The notes under the pieces: generated by a model
Told to the model about the DNA's origin: nothing
The model's database searches: none
What the model saw: only the letters and a program-made list of their open reading frames with translations
Shown: one piece after another, positions 41,980-51,125 of the stretch
Layout: each line of letters opens with the position of its first letter
Position numbering within the stretch: the stretch's first letter is position 1
Source: Noviherbaspirillum sp. L7-7A
Lineage (GTDB): Bacteria; Pseudomonadota; Gammaproteobacteria; Burkholderiales; Burkholderiaceae_D
DNA length: 64,000 nt
Reading direction: 5' to 3'
Assembly: GCF_019052805.1 (NCBI RefSeq)
Contig: NZ_JAHQRJ010000003.1
Location: forward strand, 434,001 to 498,000
Made by a program: the position numbers and the translations under genes

Positions 41980-43005
41980 TTACTGCACCAGGAAGCCTGC
42001 TTCCTTCATCAGGTCGCGATGCATGGTTTCGGTCTTTTCCAGCCACTGGGTGAACTCGGTGCCGGTCATCACCGTCTGGTTAAAGGCGCCCTTCTCCATG
42101 TAGTCCTTCCAGTCAGGCGTCTCACGGACCTTCTTCAGCAGGTCGAGATAGAACTCGGTTTGCTCCTTGGTCACGCCTGGCGGCATAAAGATGCCGCGCA
42201 ACATGGTGTAGCTGGTGGGAATGCCGCCCTCCTTGCAGGTCGGGATATCCGCCCAGGACTGGGTCTCGGTCACCTTGGCCTTGTAGTCCATGCGCTTCTC
42301 GTCGAACACGCAGAGCGGGCGCAGCTTGCCGGCGCGCCATTGCGCCACGGCCTCGATCGGGTTGTTGACAGTGGAATCGACGTGGCCGCCCACCAGCTGC
42401 ACAGCCACTTCGCCGCCGCCCTTGAACGGTACGTAGATGAACTTGGTGCCCACGGCCTTGCCCAGGCCGACGGTCAGAATCTGGTCTTCCTGCTTGGAGC
42501 CGGTGCCGCCCATCTTGGTCTTGTTGGGTCCGGCTGCCTTTACGCCTGCAGCAAAATCCTGCGCCGTCTTGTAGGGTGAATCGGCGTTGACCCACAGCAC
42601 GAACTGGTCAAGCGCCATCATGGATACCGGCGTCATGTCGCGCCAGCTGAAGGGAACGCCGGTTGCCATCGGCGTGGTAAACAGGTTGGACAGCGTGATG
42701 ACAATCTTGTGCGGGTCGCCCTTGGCGCCCTTGATTTCGAGGAAGCCTTCGGCCCCGGCGCCGCCAGACTTGTTAACCACGATCATCGGTTGCTTCATCA
42801 GCTTGTTCTTGACGATCACGCCCTGGATTAGGCGCGCCATCTGGTCGGCGCCGCCGCCGGTGCCGGCCGGCACCACGAATTCCACCGGTTTGGTGGGCTC
42901 CCATGCCAGTGCGGGCGCGCTCGCGAAGGCGGCAGCCACTGCCAGCGCGCACCCGGCAAATTTCAGTGAACCGCTGATGACCCTTGAATGCAATGTCTTA
43001 CCCAT
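41980..43005 (-). CDS. tctC: TctC-type periplasmic receptor of a complete TTT system
   Basis: Receptor of 341 residues. ATG 43005 has GGAGAC upstream; the frame is open to 43068. The signal peptide (about 1-34, cleavage after ALA) leads to WEPTKPVEFVVPAGTGGGAD, MIVVNKSGGAGAEG and YVPFKGGGEVAVQL, the Bug/TctC core. It heads the operon tctC-tctB-tctA-kinase/BON. It faces oxc-frc across a 920-base spacer with a TTGAC-N4-GTCAA palindrome near each side. An oxalate or related dicarboxylate ligand is a hypothesis from that context only. The receptor at 61662 is its close paralogue. Confidence 0.92.
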   Translation of the reverse strand: MGKTLHSRVISGSLKFAGCALAVAAAFASAPALAWEPTKPVEFVVPAGTGGGADQMARLIQGVIVKNKLMKQPMIVVNKSGGAGAEGFLEIKGAKGDPHKIVITLSNLFTTPMATGVPFSWRDMTPVSMMALDQFVLWVNADSPYKTAQDFAAGVKAAGPNKTKMGGTGSKQEDQILTVGLGKAVGTKFIYVPFKGGGEVAVQLVGGHVDSTVNNPIEAVAQWRAGKLRPLCVFDEKRMDYKAKVTETQSWADIPTCKEGGIPTSYTMLRGIFMPPGVTKEQTEFYLDLLKKVRETPDWKDYMEKGAFNQTVMTGTEFTQWLEKTETMHRDLMKEAGFLVQ

Positions 43006-43150
43006 TTCAGTCTCCGTCGTAGTTGTATTGTTGGACCAGCATGCTGCTGGCATTGCCGTTTGCCGCATTGGAATCTAACCGGCCTTGTTCGGATATTTTT
43101 CCGATTCATGGATGGGTACAAAAATACTGGACAACTTTGGAAAAAATTAA

Positions 43151-43166
43151 ATTGACCGATGTCAAT
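43151..43166. promoter_or_regulatory. Crp/Fnr-type palindrome on the tctC side
   Basis: ATTGAC-CGAT-GTCAAT, a perfect inverted repeat with 4-base centre, lies about 150 bases upstream of the tctC start. TTGA-N6-TCAA spacing is the known pattern of FNR/FixK/DNR boxes. The flanking TTTGGAAAA (43136-43144) and TTTTCCAAA (43166-43174) form an outer inverted repeat. Confidence 0.55.
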
Positions 43167-43774
43167 TTTCCAAATTTTCCCGGTGCAGATGGGATTACCA
43201 AAGCAGGGCCGGTATCGGCTTTCCGGGATAGGTCTCTGATACAGAAACCGCGTTTACTGTTTGGCTGCTGGGGCAGCAAAAACAACTCGTCAGGTAAAGG
43301 GGGTGTGCGGACCGAGCCGCCGCATCGCCAGCGGATATGACGGCAGGGACATGAGGGACCGAGCTATTCTGGTTTCTACTGTGTAACCGGGCTGATTCAT
43401 GAACTTGGTCTCCTCGTTCAATGCGCGGCGGCCATGACAGCATGCTACTGTCTGCAAACCGCCCTTCCCGCTTGGCCGGCTTCCACAGCATCGAGTAGCA
43501 AGGATGCGATCCGTATTGTGGACTGCCGGTGATGTGCCTGATGGCTACTGGTAACCTGGCACTGATTCTCAAAGAACGCTCGCGCTTTCTCCTTGATCGC
43601 GGTTAAGTTTCCAAAATTCCGCAAATTTAACTGGGCGCCTGGCTTTCCCCACTTGCGCAACCGGTTGGCGGTAATTTATTTTCGCCCTTTGCTAACAGGC
43701 TTTTTTCTATGTCCCTGTACCTGCTTGCGGATTCTTCCTTGCCGGACCGCAGGCAAAAACTCATGTTGTCAAAC

Positions 43775-43788
43775 TTGACCCTGGTCAA
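43775..43788. promoter_or_regulatory. Crp/Fnr-type palindrome on the oxc side
   Basis: TTGAC-CCTG-GTCAA is a perfect 14-base palindrome-type site whose centre is about 144 bases upstream of the oxc start. It has the same arms and spacing as the site at 43151-43166, which lies a similar distance from tctC. Confidence 0.55.
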
Positions 43789-43925
43789 TGAGAAAAAAGC
43801 CCGGCCGTCGCTATGATGGCCGCAACCTGACCCCGGGGCATCCTGCGGCGCGGGTCGGCAGACAAGCTGCCTGGCCATATCCCTTTATGGCGAGCGACAC
43901 GCATAAAACATACAGAGGAGAACGC

Positions 43926-45731
43926 ATGTCTTCAGTACTGAAAAAGACCGAGACCGACGAGACCACCCTGCTGAAAGAGCAGAGCCAGGAGGCAGGCCAG
44001 GCGCAGGGCGCGGACGTTGCCGAGCAGACCGACGGCTTCCACGTGCTTCTCGATGCATTGAAAGCCAATGACGTCGAGACCATTTACGGCCTGGTCGGCA
44101 TCCCCATCACTGACCTGGCCCGCCTGGCGCAGGCCGAGGGCTTTCGCTTCATCGGCTTCCGCCATGAAGCCAATGCCGTCAATGCCGCCGCCATCGCCGG
44201 CTACCTGACCAAAAAGCCCGGCATCGCCATGACCGTTTCCGCACCCGGCTTCCTCAACGGCCTGGTCGCGCTGGCCAATGCCACCGTGAACTGCTTCCCC
44301 ATGATCATGATCTCCGGCTCCTCCGAGCGCGAGATCGTTGACCTGGCCCAGGGCGACTATGAAGAGCTCGACCAGCTCAATGCCGCCAAGCCTTATGTGA
44401 AGGCCTCCTACCGCATCAACCATATCGAGGACATCGGCATCGGCGTGGCGCGCGCCATCCGCGCTGCCGTCTCCGGCCGTCCCGGCGGCGTCTATCTCGA
44501 CGTGCCGGCCAAGCTGCTCGGCCAAGCCATGGATGCCGCCGCCGCCCAGCGCTCCATCGTCAAGGTGGTCGACCCGGCACCGGCCCAGCTGCCCGCACCC
44601 GACGCCATCGCCCGCGCGCTGGACGTGCTGAAGAAGGCCAAGCGCCCGGTCATCATGCTCGGCAAGGGCGCCGCCTATGCCCAGGCCGATGCCGACATCC
44701 GCGCCTTTGTCGAGCGCACCGGCATCCCGTATCTGGCCATGTCCATGGCCAAGGGCCTGCTGCCCGACAACCATCCGCAGGCTGCCATCGCCGCCCGCTC
44801 TTACGCCCTGAAGGAAGCCGACTGCGTCATGCTCATCGGCGCGCGCCTGAACTGGCTGCTCTCGCATGGCAAGGGCCCGACCTGGGGCGGCAAGGACCAC
44901 AAGGACTGGGCACAGAAGAGCTTCGTGCAGATCGATATCTCGGCACAGGAGATGGACTCCAACGTGCCCATCGATGCACCCCTGGCCGGCGACATCGGCT
45001 CCACCGTCTCGGCACTGCTGGCCGCGATCGACCAGACCGGCTTCGACAAGCCCGATGCTGCCTGGACCGGCGCCATTGCCGAAAAGCGCGATGCCAACGT
45101 CGCCAAGATGGCCAAGACCCTGTCGGCCAAGTCCGCGCCGATGAACTTCATGACCGCGCTGTCGGCCATGCGCGATGTGCTCAAGGACAAGCCCGATGTC
45201 TACCTCGTCAATGAAGGCGCCAACACGCTGGATCTTGCGCGCAGCGTGATCGACATGATGGAGCCGCGCAAGCGCCTGGACTCCGGCACCTGGGGCGTCA
45301 TGGGCATCGGCATGGGCTATGCCATCGGCGCGGCGGTGACCAGCGGCAAGCCGGTGGTGGCGCTCGAAGGCGACTCGGCGTTTGGCTTCTCGGGCATGGA
45401 AGTCGAGACCATCTGCCGCTACAACCTGCCGGTGACGGTGGTGATCTTCAACAACAACGGCGTCTACAAGGGTTGCGATGTCAACCCCACCGGCGGCGCC
45501 GACCCGGCCCCCACCGTGTTCGTCAAGGGCGCGCGCTACGACATGCTGATGCAGGCCTTTGGCGGCGAGGGTTCGACCGTGAACACGCCCGAGGAACTGT
45601 CGGCGGCGCTGGCGCAGGGCATCAGTTCGGGCAAGCCCACGCTGATCAATGTGGTCATCGACGAGAACGCCGGCACCGAGAGCGGACGCATCACCCATCT
45701 GAACCCGCAGAGCGCAGCCAAGAAGAAGTAA
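43926..45731 (+). CDS. oxc: Oxalyl-CoA decarboxylase
   Basis: Thiamine-diphosphate enzyme of 601 residues that converts oxalyl-CoA to formyl-CoA and CO2 (EC 4.1.1.8) in the cytoplasm. The activating Glu is in [17 protein letters not shown] (about 78-94), and the ThDP/Mg motif runs [13 protein letters not shown] to IFNNN (about 481-511). The [19 protein letters not shown] start of the fold is typical of Oxc; an unusual Gln/Glu-rich N-terminal extension of about 35 residues precedes it. ATG 43926 follows AGAGGAGA. It is 58 bases upstream of frc in the same direction. Codon use is strongly biased to C-ending codons, which suggests high expression. Confidence 0.96.
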   Translation: MSSVLKKTETDETTLLKEQSQEAGQAQGADVAEQTDGFHVLLDALKANDVETIYGLVGIPITDLARLAQAEGFRFIGFRHEANAVNAAAIAGYLTKKPGIAMTVSAPGFLNGLVALANATVNCFPMIMISGSSEREIVDLAQGDYEELDQLNAAKPYVKASYRINHIEDIGIGVARAIRAAVSGRPGGVYLDVPAKLLGQAMDAAAAQRSIVKVVDPAPAQLPAPDAIARALDVLKKAKRPVIMLGKGAAYAQADADIRAFVERTGIPYLAMSMAKGLLPDNHPQAAIAARSYALKEADCVMLIGARLNWLLSHGKGPTWGGKDHKDWAQKSFVQIDISAQEMDSNVPIDAPLAGDIGSTVSALLAAIDQTGFDKPDAAWTGAIAEKRDANVAKMAKTLSAKSAPMNFMTALSAMRDVLKDKPDVYLVNEGANTLDLARSVIDMMEPRKRLDSGTWGVMGIGMGYAIGAAVTSGKPVVALEGDSAFGFSGMEVETICRYNLPVTVVIFNNNGVYKGCDVNPTGGADPAPTVFVKGARYDMLMQAFGGEGSTVNTPEELSAALAQGISSGKPTLINVVIDENAGTESGRITHLNPQSAAKKK

Positions 45732-45789
45732 GCACGCAACGCATCCGAGCACACCAGAGAACAACCGAGACACTCAAGGAGATAGACAC

Positions 45790-47058
45790 ATGGACAAACC
45801 GCTGCAAGGACTCAAGATCATCGACTTCACCCACGTCCAGGCCGGCCCGGCCTGCACCCAGATGCTGGCCTGGTTTGGCGCGGACGTGATCAAGGTCGAG
45901 CGCCCCGGCGCCGGCGACGTTACCCGCAGCCAGCTGCGCGACATTCCCGATGCCGACGCGCTGTACTTCACGATGCTCAACTCCAACAAGCGCTCGCTGA
46001 CGCTGGACACGAAGAAGCAAGAAGGCAAGGACGTGCTGGAGAAGCTGATCAAGGAGTCCGACGTGATGGTGGAGAACTTCGGTCCCGGCGCGCTGGACCG
46101 CATGGGCTTTACCTGGGAGCGCATCCAGGAACTGAACCCGAAGATGATCCTGGCTTCGGTCAAGGGCTTCTCCGAAGGCCATCACTATGAAGACCTGAAG
46201 GTCTACGAGAACGTGGCGCAGTGCGCCGGCGGCGCAGCCTCGACCACCGGCTGGTGGAAGGGCGAGAATTCCGAGCCGACGATTTCGTCGGCGGCGCTGG
46301 GCGACTCCAACACCGGCATGCACCTGGCCATCGGCATCCTGACGGCCTACATCGGCCGCCAGAAGACGGGCCGTGGCCAGAAAGTGGCGGTATCGATGCA
46401 GGACGCGGTGCTGAACCTGTGCCGGGTCAAGATGCGCGACCAGCAGCGGCTGGAGCGGGTGGGCTACCTGGAAGAGTATCCACAGTATCCGCACGAGATG
46501 GAAGCCTTTGCCGACAAGGTCACGCCGCGCGGCGGCAATGCCGGCGGCGGCGGCCAGCCGGGCTGGATCCTGAAGTGCAAGGGCTGGGAGACCGACCCGA
46601 ACGCGTACATCTACTTCACGGTGCAGGGCCATGCCTGGGAGCCGATCTGCGACGCGCTGGGCAAGCCGGAATGGAAGACCGACCCGGCCTATACGACGCC
46701 GAAGGCTCGCCAGCCGCACATCAACGAGATCTTTGCCACGATCGAGGACTTCATCAAGGACAAGACCAAGTTCGAGGCGGTGAACGTGTTCCGCAAGTTC
46801 GACATTCCGTGCGCGCCGGTGCTGTCGATGAAGGAACTGCTGGTGGACGAGTCGCTGCGCAAGTCGGGCTCGATCGTGGAAGTGGAGCATCCGGTGCGCG
46901 GCTCGTACTTCACCATTGGCAGCCCGATCAAGTTCTCGGACCTGAAGCCGGAAGTGACGGCGTCACCGCTGCTGGGCCAGCACACCGACGAAGTGCTGGA
47001 AGAGCTGGGCTACAGCGCGCAGCAGATCGCTGCGATGCATGAGGCCAAGGCGGTGTAA
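45790..47058 (+). CDS. frc: Formyl-CoA:oxalate CoA-transferase
   Basis: Class III CoA-transferase of 422 residues that moves CoA from formyl-CoA to oxalate (EC 2.8.3.16), recycling the product of Oxc. Features are [19 protein letters not shown] at the N-terminus, [20 protein letters not shown], catalytic Asp about 172 in [14 protein letters not shown] and the mobile glycine loop [12 protein letters not shown] (about 249-260) characteristic of Frc. ATG 45790 follows AGGAGATAGAC. It forms an operon with oxc and is followed by a strong terminator. The pair detoxifies oxalate and can generate proton-motive force if coupled to formate export. Confidence 0.96.
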   Translation: MDKPLQGLKIIDFTHVQAGPACTQMLAWFGADVIKVERPGAGDVTRSQLRDIPDADALYFTMLNSNKRSLTLDTKKQEGKDVLEKLIKESDVMVENFGPGALDRMGFTWERIQELNPKMILASVKGFSEGHHYEDLKVYENVAQCAGGAASTTGWWKGENSEPTISSAALGDSNTGMHLAIGILTAYIGRQKTGRGQKVAVSMQDAVLNLCRVKMRDQQRLERVGYLEEYPQYPHEMEAFADKVTPRGGNAGGGGQPGWILKCKGWETDPNAYIYFTVQGHAWEPICDALGKPEWKTDPAYTTPKARQPHINEIFATIEDFIKDKTKFEAVNVFRKFDIPCAPVLSMKELLVDESLRKSGSIVEVEHPVRGSYFTIGSPIKFSDLKPEVTASPLLGQHTDEVLEELGYSAQQIAAMHEAKAV

Positions 47059-47086
47059 GCAGCACCCTGCCCTATCTCCAGAATCG

Positions 47087-47121
47087 CGTCCGGCTTCCGA
47101 CCAGGGGCCGGACGTTTTTTT
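47087..47121 (+). terminator. Rho-independent terminator of oxc-frc
   Basis: Perfect 8-base stem CGTCCGGC/GCCGGACG (47087-47094 and 47107-47114) with a 12-base loop, followed by seven T. It starts 29 bases after the frc stop. Confidence 0.9.
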
Positions 47122-47736
47122 ATGCCGGACCATGCCTGGACTGCATGGCCTCCTCTCCTGCTCGATGCCGGCCAGTTGCAGGGAAAATGCCTTCTTCACC
47201 GTCTGCCCTGCAAGCCGCCCTTCCCGCCGCCGTCATAAAAGACCAACGCTGGGCCTTGTCGCGGCGCATGCCGCATCCTTCCCTGAACGGTGAGATACGC
47301 GGCGATACCGGGGCGCCGCTGCCCGAACCGGCAATACGCCTGCCATGCGGCGCACCTGACCGCCCTGTCGACCGTATCCGCCAATGCAGTCCTGCACGCC
47401 CTTTCAATCGTCCCCGTCCACACGTGCGTACCAGTCATCCGGCCATTTCTTCCCTTGCCAGGGCGCTTGGCGATTCGCCCAGCGCCCTGGCGATCCTGGC
47501 CAATGACTGGTCGACCAGTTCGCTGGGCCCGATCGATGCGTGGCCCAGCCATCTGCGGCTGGCCGCATCGCTGATGACCGCTCGCCTACGGCAATGGCGC
47601 AAAGTTACATCGTGTAGTAGCCCAGTCGATTATGTCCCGCGGCGGATCACCTCATCCGGCAGGACTTGATTGACGACCAAGGGTGATCGAACAGATGCTG
47701 GAACGCGGCCATCCGCTTCCATCTCTCTGGTCGATC
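47122..47736. other. Gene-free, decayed stretch
   Basis: No intact gene. The only recognisable coding trace is the PAS-type signalling protein remnant at 47440-47590. The remainder resembles neither a gene nor a repeat. Confidence 0.5.
47440..47590 (+). pseudogene. Remnant of the N-terminus of a PAS-type sensor kinase or diguanylate cyclase
   Basis: The frame here reads LAILANDWSTSSLGPIDAWP then SHLRLAASLMTA. This matches the conserved DWsaTpLGPxxxWPqsLRxAvxLml motif that precedes the first PAS domain in many bacterial sensor kinases. Homology stops after it, and no PAS or kinase domain follows. It is therefore a truncated relic. Confidence 0.6.
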
Positions 47737-48048
47737 TCACCTTGCGCCGAGCTGCTCTTCTTTCCTTCTCATAGCGGGGATCATGTCCCGGTGCGCGTCC
47801 GACTGGTAAGCAGCCTCGGGATAATCGTGCCTGCTGCCCGAGACGCCCAGTATTTCCAGACGAAGCAGGTGCAGATCCTTCAGGACTTCCTGCATAGTGG
47901 TAAGCAGGATGGACTGGTTTGTGGTTTCGTATTTCTGCGAGGCCATCGCCGCCATCCGTTCCTTCAAGCTGCTTATCCTTTGGTTCAGCTCATCAATTTG
48001 GCGGTCCAGCGTGATCAGGTCGGTTTGCTCGCCTAATTTCTCAGTCAT
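47737..48048 (-). CDS. Small coiled-coil protein of unknown function
   Basis: Protein of 103 residues. Residues about 10-35 have a heptad pattern (ITLDRQIDELNQRISSLKER) and about 45-65 a second helix. The C-terminus is charged. ATG 48048 has AAGAGAGAC upstream, a credible ribosome site. It stands alone in a decayed region. No family was recognised; a cytoplasmic dimer is likely from the heptads. Confidence 0.55.
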   Translation of the reverse strand: MTEKLGEQTDLITLDRQIDELNQRISSLKERMAAMASQKYETTNQSILLTTMQEVLKDLHLLRLEILGVSGSRHDYPEAAYQSDAHRDMIPAMRRKEEQLGAR

Positions 48049-48295
48049 GTCTCTCTTCCCCGGATGTCGTAATTAATTACCCAAATATTGCCGTATAACC
48101 ACTAAAGCGGCGCACTCCCGCTATTGATGTTCCTCAAGAAAGCGGCGCGCGCCACGAGAAAGAAGGATGCAGGTCGAGGCAGCCGACTGCACTTGCGGCG
48201 GTGGCTGCCTTAGTGCCGCACTGGAAGGAGGATAGGCAAGGATGCGTGGACTTCGGCTTTCGTCGGGCCTGACGACACGAATAGGGCGTGTCCCT

Positions 48296-48629
48296 ATCCG
48301 TGCTCAGTGACTTCACCGATGGCCACCGCCTTGATTTCCGTACCTTGCTCGGCATCGTAGAAGCGCACCAGCTTGCCGTGGCCTCGCTACTGCGGGCCCT
48401 AGGCGCCGATCATGAAAAGCACCGGCAAAAAGGCCTGCCCGGCAGCGGTCAACAGGCATTCCTCAAACGGCGGATGTGCCGAGGACCGCCATTTTTCCAG
48501 CACTCCCTCCTCCGTCAGCATGGACAGACGCCGGGTCGGGATGGTCGGTGCAATGCCCAGGCTCTTGCTGAACTGGTCTAAGCGCGTGAGGCCCGTATGG
48601 GCATCGCGCAGGATCAGGCGGCGCCAGGC
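48296..48629 (-). pseudogene. HxlR-family regulator pseudogene
   Basis: The minus-strand frame reads AWRRLILRDAHTGLTRLDQF, then SKSLGIAPTIPTRRLSMLTE, EGVLEKW, AHPPFEECLLTAAGQAFLPV. This is the winged-helix core of HxlR regulators (WtlLILRda..GltRFdeF.ksLgIA...L..RL..L...GlL). In-frame stops occur at 48399-48401 and 48387-48389, after which the frame continues with VRFYDAEQGTEIKAVAI, a typical HxlR tail. The N-terminal 25 or so residues are missing. It lies directly downstream of the PHB-depolymerase-like gene on the same strand. Confidence 0.7.
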
Positions 48630-48647
48630 CGCACCCGACAGGGAAGT

Positions 48648-49793
48648 TCATGGCCGGCCGGTTACCCGCTGCACCATCGAATAAAGCACTGACATCTGCA
48701 AGCCGCTCTTGAGCGCATAGTTCGGATCGACCTGGTTGGAATATCCCCACCAGTCGAAGCATGCATTCGGATTGGTCGGATCCGGTGCAGAGGAGGCGAC
48801 GGTGTCCGGATACACCACTACCAGCCTGTTCGTATCCGCCCATTCATTAATGCCGGCCTGGGTGACCCAGCGGTTTCCGATGCGCGCCGCCTCCTGCTTG
48901 CAGCCATGCAGCGCGAGCACCAGCCCGCACGGCTTTCCCTGCTCGCACGCCCTCGGCACGAACACGCTGCCGGTAGGGCTCATCGACACCCTGGGCGACG
49001 CGCCAAATTCGGTTTGATCAAATGTATACAGCGTTCCCGACAGCTTGCCGTTGTTACGGGCATTCAGCGTCCCGATAAACATCGTCAGCCAGGTTTTCAC
49101 GGAGTCATAGGCCATGCCATTGATCTGGCAATTGACCATGAAAGGGCTTCCAAGCGTGCCGCAGGCGAGTTCGCCGTCAGGCGATTCCCAGCCGTGCGCG
49201 GCCGGGAATTGATTGTCGAATTGGACCCTGGCGCCGTATCGCGTGTATTGCGCGTCGAGGTCGGCCATTTCAAGCGGATTGACGACTGTGTCCTGCGTGC
49301 CGGACCAGAGATAGACAGGCTGTCCCATCAAGTTGGAAGACGGGTCGATTGTCCCGAGGGACGACTGCAGGTCAAGGTAGGCGACAGACGCCGCGAGCGT
49401 GCTGTTGTAAGCCGCCTCATTCGTCGGTAGCGTCTGCCCGCCGCAATTGGCCAGGGCTGTTGCGGCACCGCCGGTGCCGGCGCACCAGTACACGCCGCCA
49501 GCATAGATCGCCGCCCCCTTGAAGGTCGCCGAGTGGGCCACATGCATCTGCACCGCGGCGAAGCCGCCGGATGAAATACCCGCGACAAAAACCTTCGCCG
49601 GATCGATCTGATAGCGCTGGAGTTTGGCGATAGAGGACTTGGCCGAGGTGGCGGCCAACCTCACTGGCTGCGCAGATATCGCCGAGGCACTTGTCACCGT
49701 GCCGGAAGCATTGTCCCCGCCCCCGCACCCGGCAAGACCCATCGCCAGCAACGCTGGCAACAACCACCGTGAGGTCAATCTGATCGCTGTCAT
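48648..49793 (-). CDS. PHB-depolymerase-family lipoprotein esterase (circularly permuted fold)
   Basis: Protein of 381 residues with a lipoprotein signal (lipobox LAGC, Cys23). The nucleophile is Ser74 in AGISSGGFAAVQM, near the N-terminus. The segment LVLALHGCKQEAARIGNRW, which in standard depolymerases precedes the nucleophile, is at the C-terminal side (about 295-313), so strand order is permuted as in the Penicillium funiculosum PHB depolymerase. QFPAAHGWESPDGELACG carries the probable catalytic His. ATG 49793 has GAGGAA upstream; the frame extends to 50051. It should hydrolyse polyhydroxyalkanoate or a similar polyester outside the inner membrane. Confidence 0.85.
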   Translation of the reverse strand: MTAIRLTSRWLLPALLAMGLAGCGGGDNASGTVTSASAISAQPVRLAATSAKSSIAKLQRYQIDPAKVFVAGISSGGFAAVQMHVAHSATFKGAAIYAGGVYWCAGTGGAATALANCGGQTLPTNEAAYNSTLAASVAYLDLQSSLGTIDPSSNLMGQPVYLWSGTQDTVVNPLEMADLDAQYTRYGARVQFDNQFPAAHGWESPDGELACGTLGSPFMVNCQINGMAYDSVKTWLTMFIGTLNARNNGKLSGTLYTFDQTEFGASPRVSMSPTGSVFVPRACEQGKPCGLVLALHGCKQEAARIGNRWVTQAGINEWADTNRLVVVYPDTVASSAPDPTNPNACFDWWGYSNQVDPNYALKSGLQMSVLYSMVQRVTGRP

Positions 49794-50073
49794 TTTCGTT
49801 TCCTCGATAAATCGGGACGAAACGATCCTAGCACCACCTTCCCGCGCCCTAATTGTCCGGGCGCATGGGTCTTTTGCATGGCGTGCGACAAAAAAGCGGC
49901 CACTTGTGCGCACCGCCACAAGCTTATTGGCGAAGAAGGAAACCCTTGAAACGTGACTGCCGCGCAGGGTGATGCTCGACACCGCATGCCACGCCGTGCG
50001 CGCTGGACAGCCAGGTGCTCGGCACGCAGCGCGGGCCAGGCAGGGGCGCATTGCCCACCGCCGCAGGCAAACG

Positions 50074-50202
50074 TCACTTCAGCTTCTCATCCTCGCTCTT
50101 GGCTTCGGCCATGGCTTCAGGCTCAAGCTTCTCCGCCATGCCGTTCATGCGAATGAAGTAGCCCCAGGCCGCAAGCAGCATGCCGACTGCCATCAGCAGC
50201 AC
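50074..50202 (-). CDS. Possible small single-pass membrane protein
   Basis: Possible 42-residue protein: one hydrophobic helix (LLMAVGMLLAAWGYFI) followed by a charged Glu/Lys tail. GTG 50202 or ATG 50193 may start it. It lies 26 bases after the membrane gene at 50229-50576 in the same direction and has the shape of small respiratory or regulatory membrane peptides. Weak ribosome site; could be chance. Confidence 0.35.
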   Translation of the reverse strand: MLLMAVGMLLAAWGYFIRMNGMAEKLEPEAMAEAKSEDEKLK

Positions 50203-50228
50203 CGCCGCATGACAAGCTGTGTGGGATC

Positions 50229-50576
50229 CTAGTGCAGGGCCTTGAAGGTCGCGACCAGGCTTTCGATGGCAAGCGCAACGATGACTACAACGAAGAAGTG
50301 CGACAGAAAGCGCCTCACCCGAGTTGGCGCGCTGATGTCGGCATCGCGTATCACCTCTTCTTCCAGGATCGTTTCCGCAATCTGTAGCGCCACCACGGCC
50401 GCGGCGACCAGGCCTACCGCTTCGATGATGCCCAGCGCCACAGCGCTGTCGAAACCGGCTGCCACGGTATTCCAGCCCATGCGGGCGCCAATAGCGATCA
50501 GGAGCAGGGCCGCGCATGCGAACAGCAGCGCCATCGCGCAGTGCACGAATCGGAAGAGGTTCTGGATGAGCTTCAT
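50229..50576 (-). CDS. Integral membrane protein of unknown function
   Basis: Protein of 115 residues with three hydrophobic segments (about 9-30, 42-66 and 91-108); the loop between the last two is acidic (ETILEEEVIRDAD) then basic (TRVRRFLSHFF). No strong ribosome site, but codon use and length look genuine. Possible operon with the small frame at 50074. No family recognised with confidence. Confidence 0.6.
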   Translation of the reverse strand: MKLIQNLFRFVHCAMALLFACAALLLIAIGARMGWNTVAAGFDSAVALGIIEAVGLVAAAVVALQIAETILEEEVIRDADISAPTRVRRFLSHFFVVVIVALAIESLVATFKALH

Positions 50577-51125
50577 GGGCTAACGATGGCATAGGGGATG
50601 CGATACCACTTTGCCGCAACCGGCCTTCAAGGAGGGAATATGACCATTCGGTCGTCTTGCCTTACTGACCCGCCGCGTAACGCCTTTCGCCTGCAAGCGC
50701 TGCTGCGCTGTCTTGGTTTGCTCGCCGCATCGACTAGCCTGTATGGCGGCGCCGCAAGCCTGTGTTAAAGCGATTGTCTGAAACCTGGCCGCCGCCATAA
50801 CCTTGCACAAGCGGCTGGCCTGATGGCTGGTGCAGTTGATTATCAATAGGCCGCAGGAGTGCTACCTGCTATGCAGCATGCCTTCGCTTGCCTAGTTGAC
50901 TGATTGGAGCGCAGCCAGAGTCGAATTGCTCGGCGCACATCGTAGGGCTATTTATGCACAATGGCGGCTGCATAGCCCGGATAAGCGGGTCCAGGTACAT
51001 CGCCATGGTGCTGCTCGTGTGAATGGAGGCGCTCCGGCCAGCCACGGCAAACGAAAAAAACGGCGGGCGCTAACGCGTACCGCCGCAAGGGGCATCGTCG
51101 GGATGCCCTGCCTGTTCCAGTATCT
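50577..51125. other. Gene-free spacer
   Basis: No gene, tRNA or strong palindrome was seen in this 549-base stretch. It separates the decayed region from the 3' end of the RND efflux operon. No clear T-tract terminator was found for that operon. Confidence 0.5.

Larger units (their letters stand above)
43006..43925. other. Long divergent spacer between tctC and oxc
   Basis: No convincing gene lies in these 920 bases; the small open frames lack family resemblance. It contains two TTGAC-N4-GTCAA palindromes (separate entries), the first nested in a wider inverted repeat TTTGGAAAA...TTTTCCAAA at 43136-43174. The AT-rich stretch 43095-43180 is the most promoter-like part. Confidence 0.6.

Noticed and set aside
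43117-43130. Third copy of the AATACAAAAT-type GntR operator near tctC
   Set aside because: Only TACAAAAATACT is similar and there is no inverted arm, so it does not match the palindrome at 37375.
43195-43878. Small open frames in the tctC-oxc spacer
   Set aside because: No ribosome sites, no domain similarity and poor codon character; treated as non-coding regulatory DNA.
43932-45773. A 613-residue open frame antisense to oxc
   Set aside because: Composition (Gly/His/Asp-rich) and exact overlap with the well-supported oxc gene mark it as a shadow frame.
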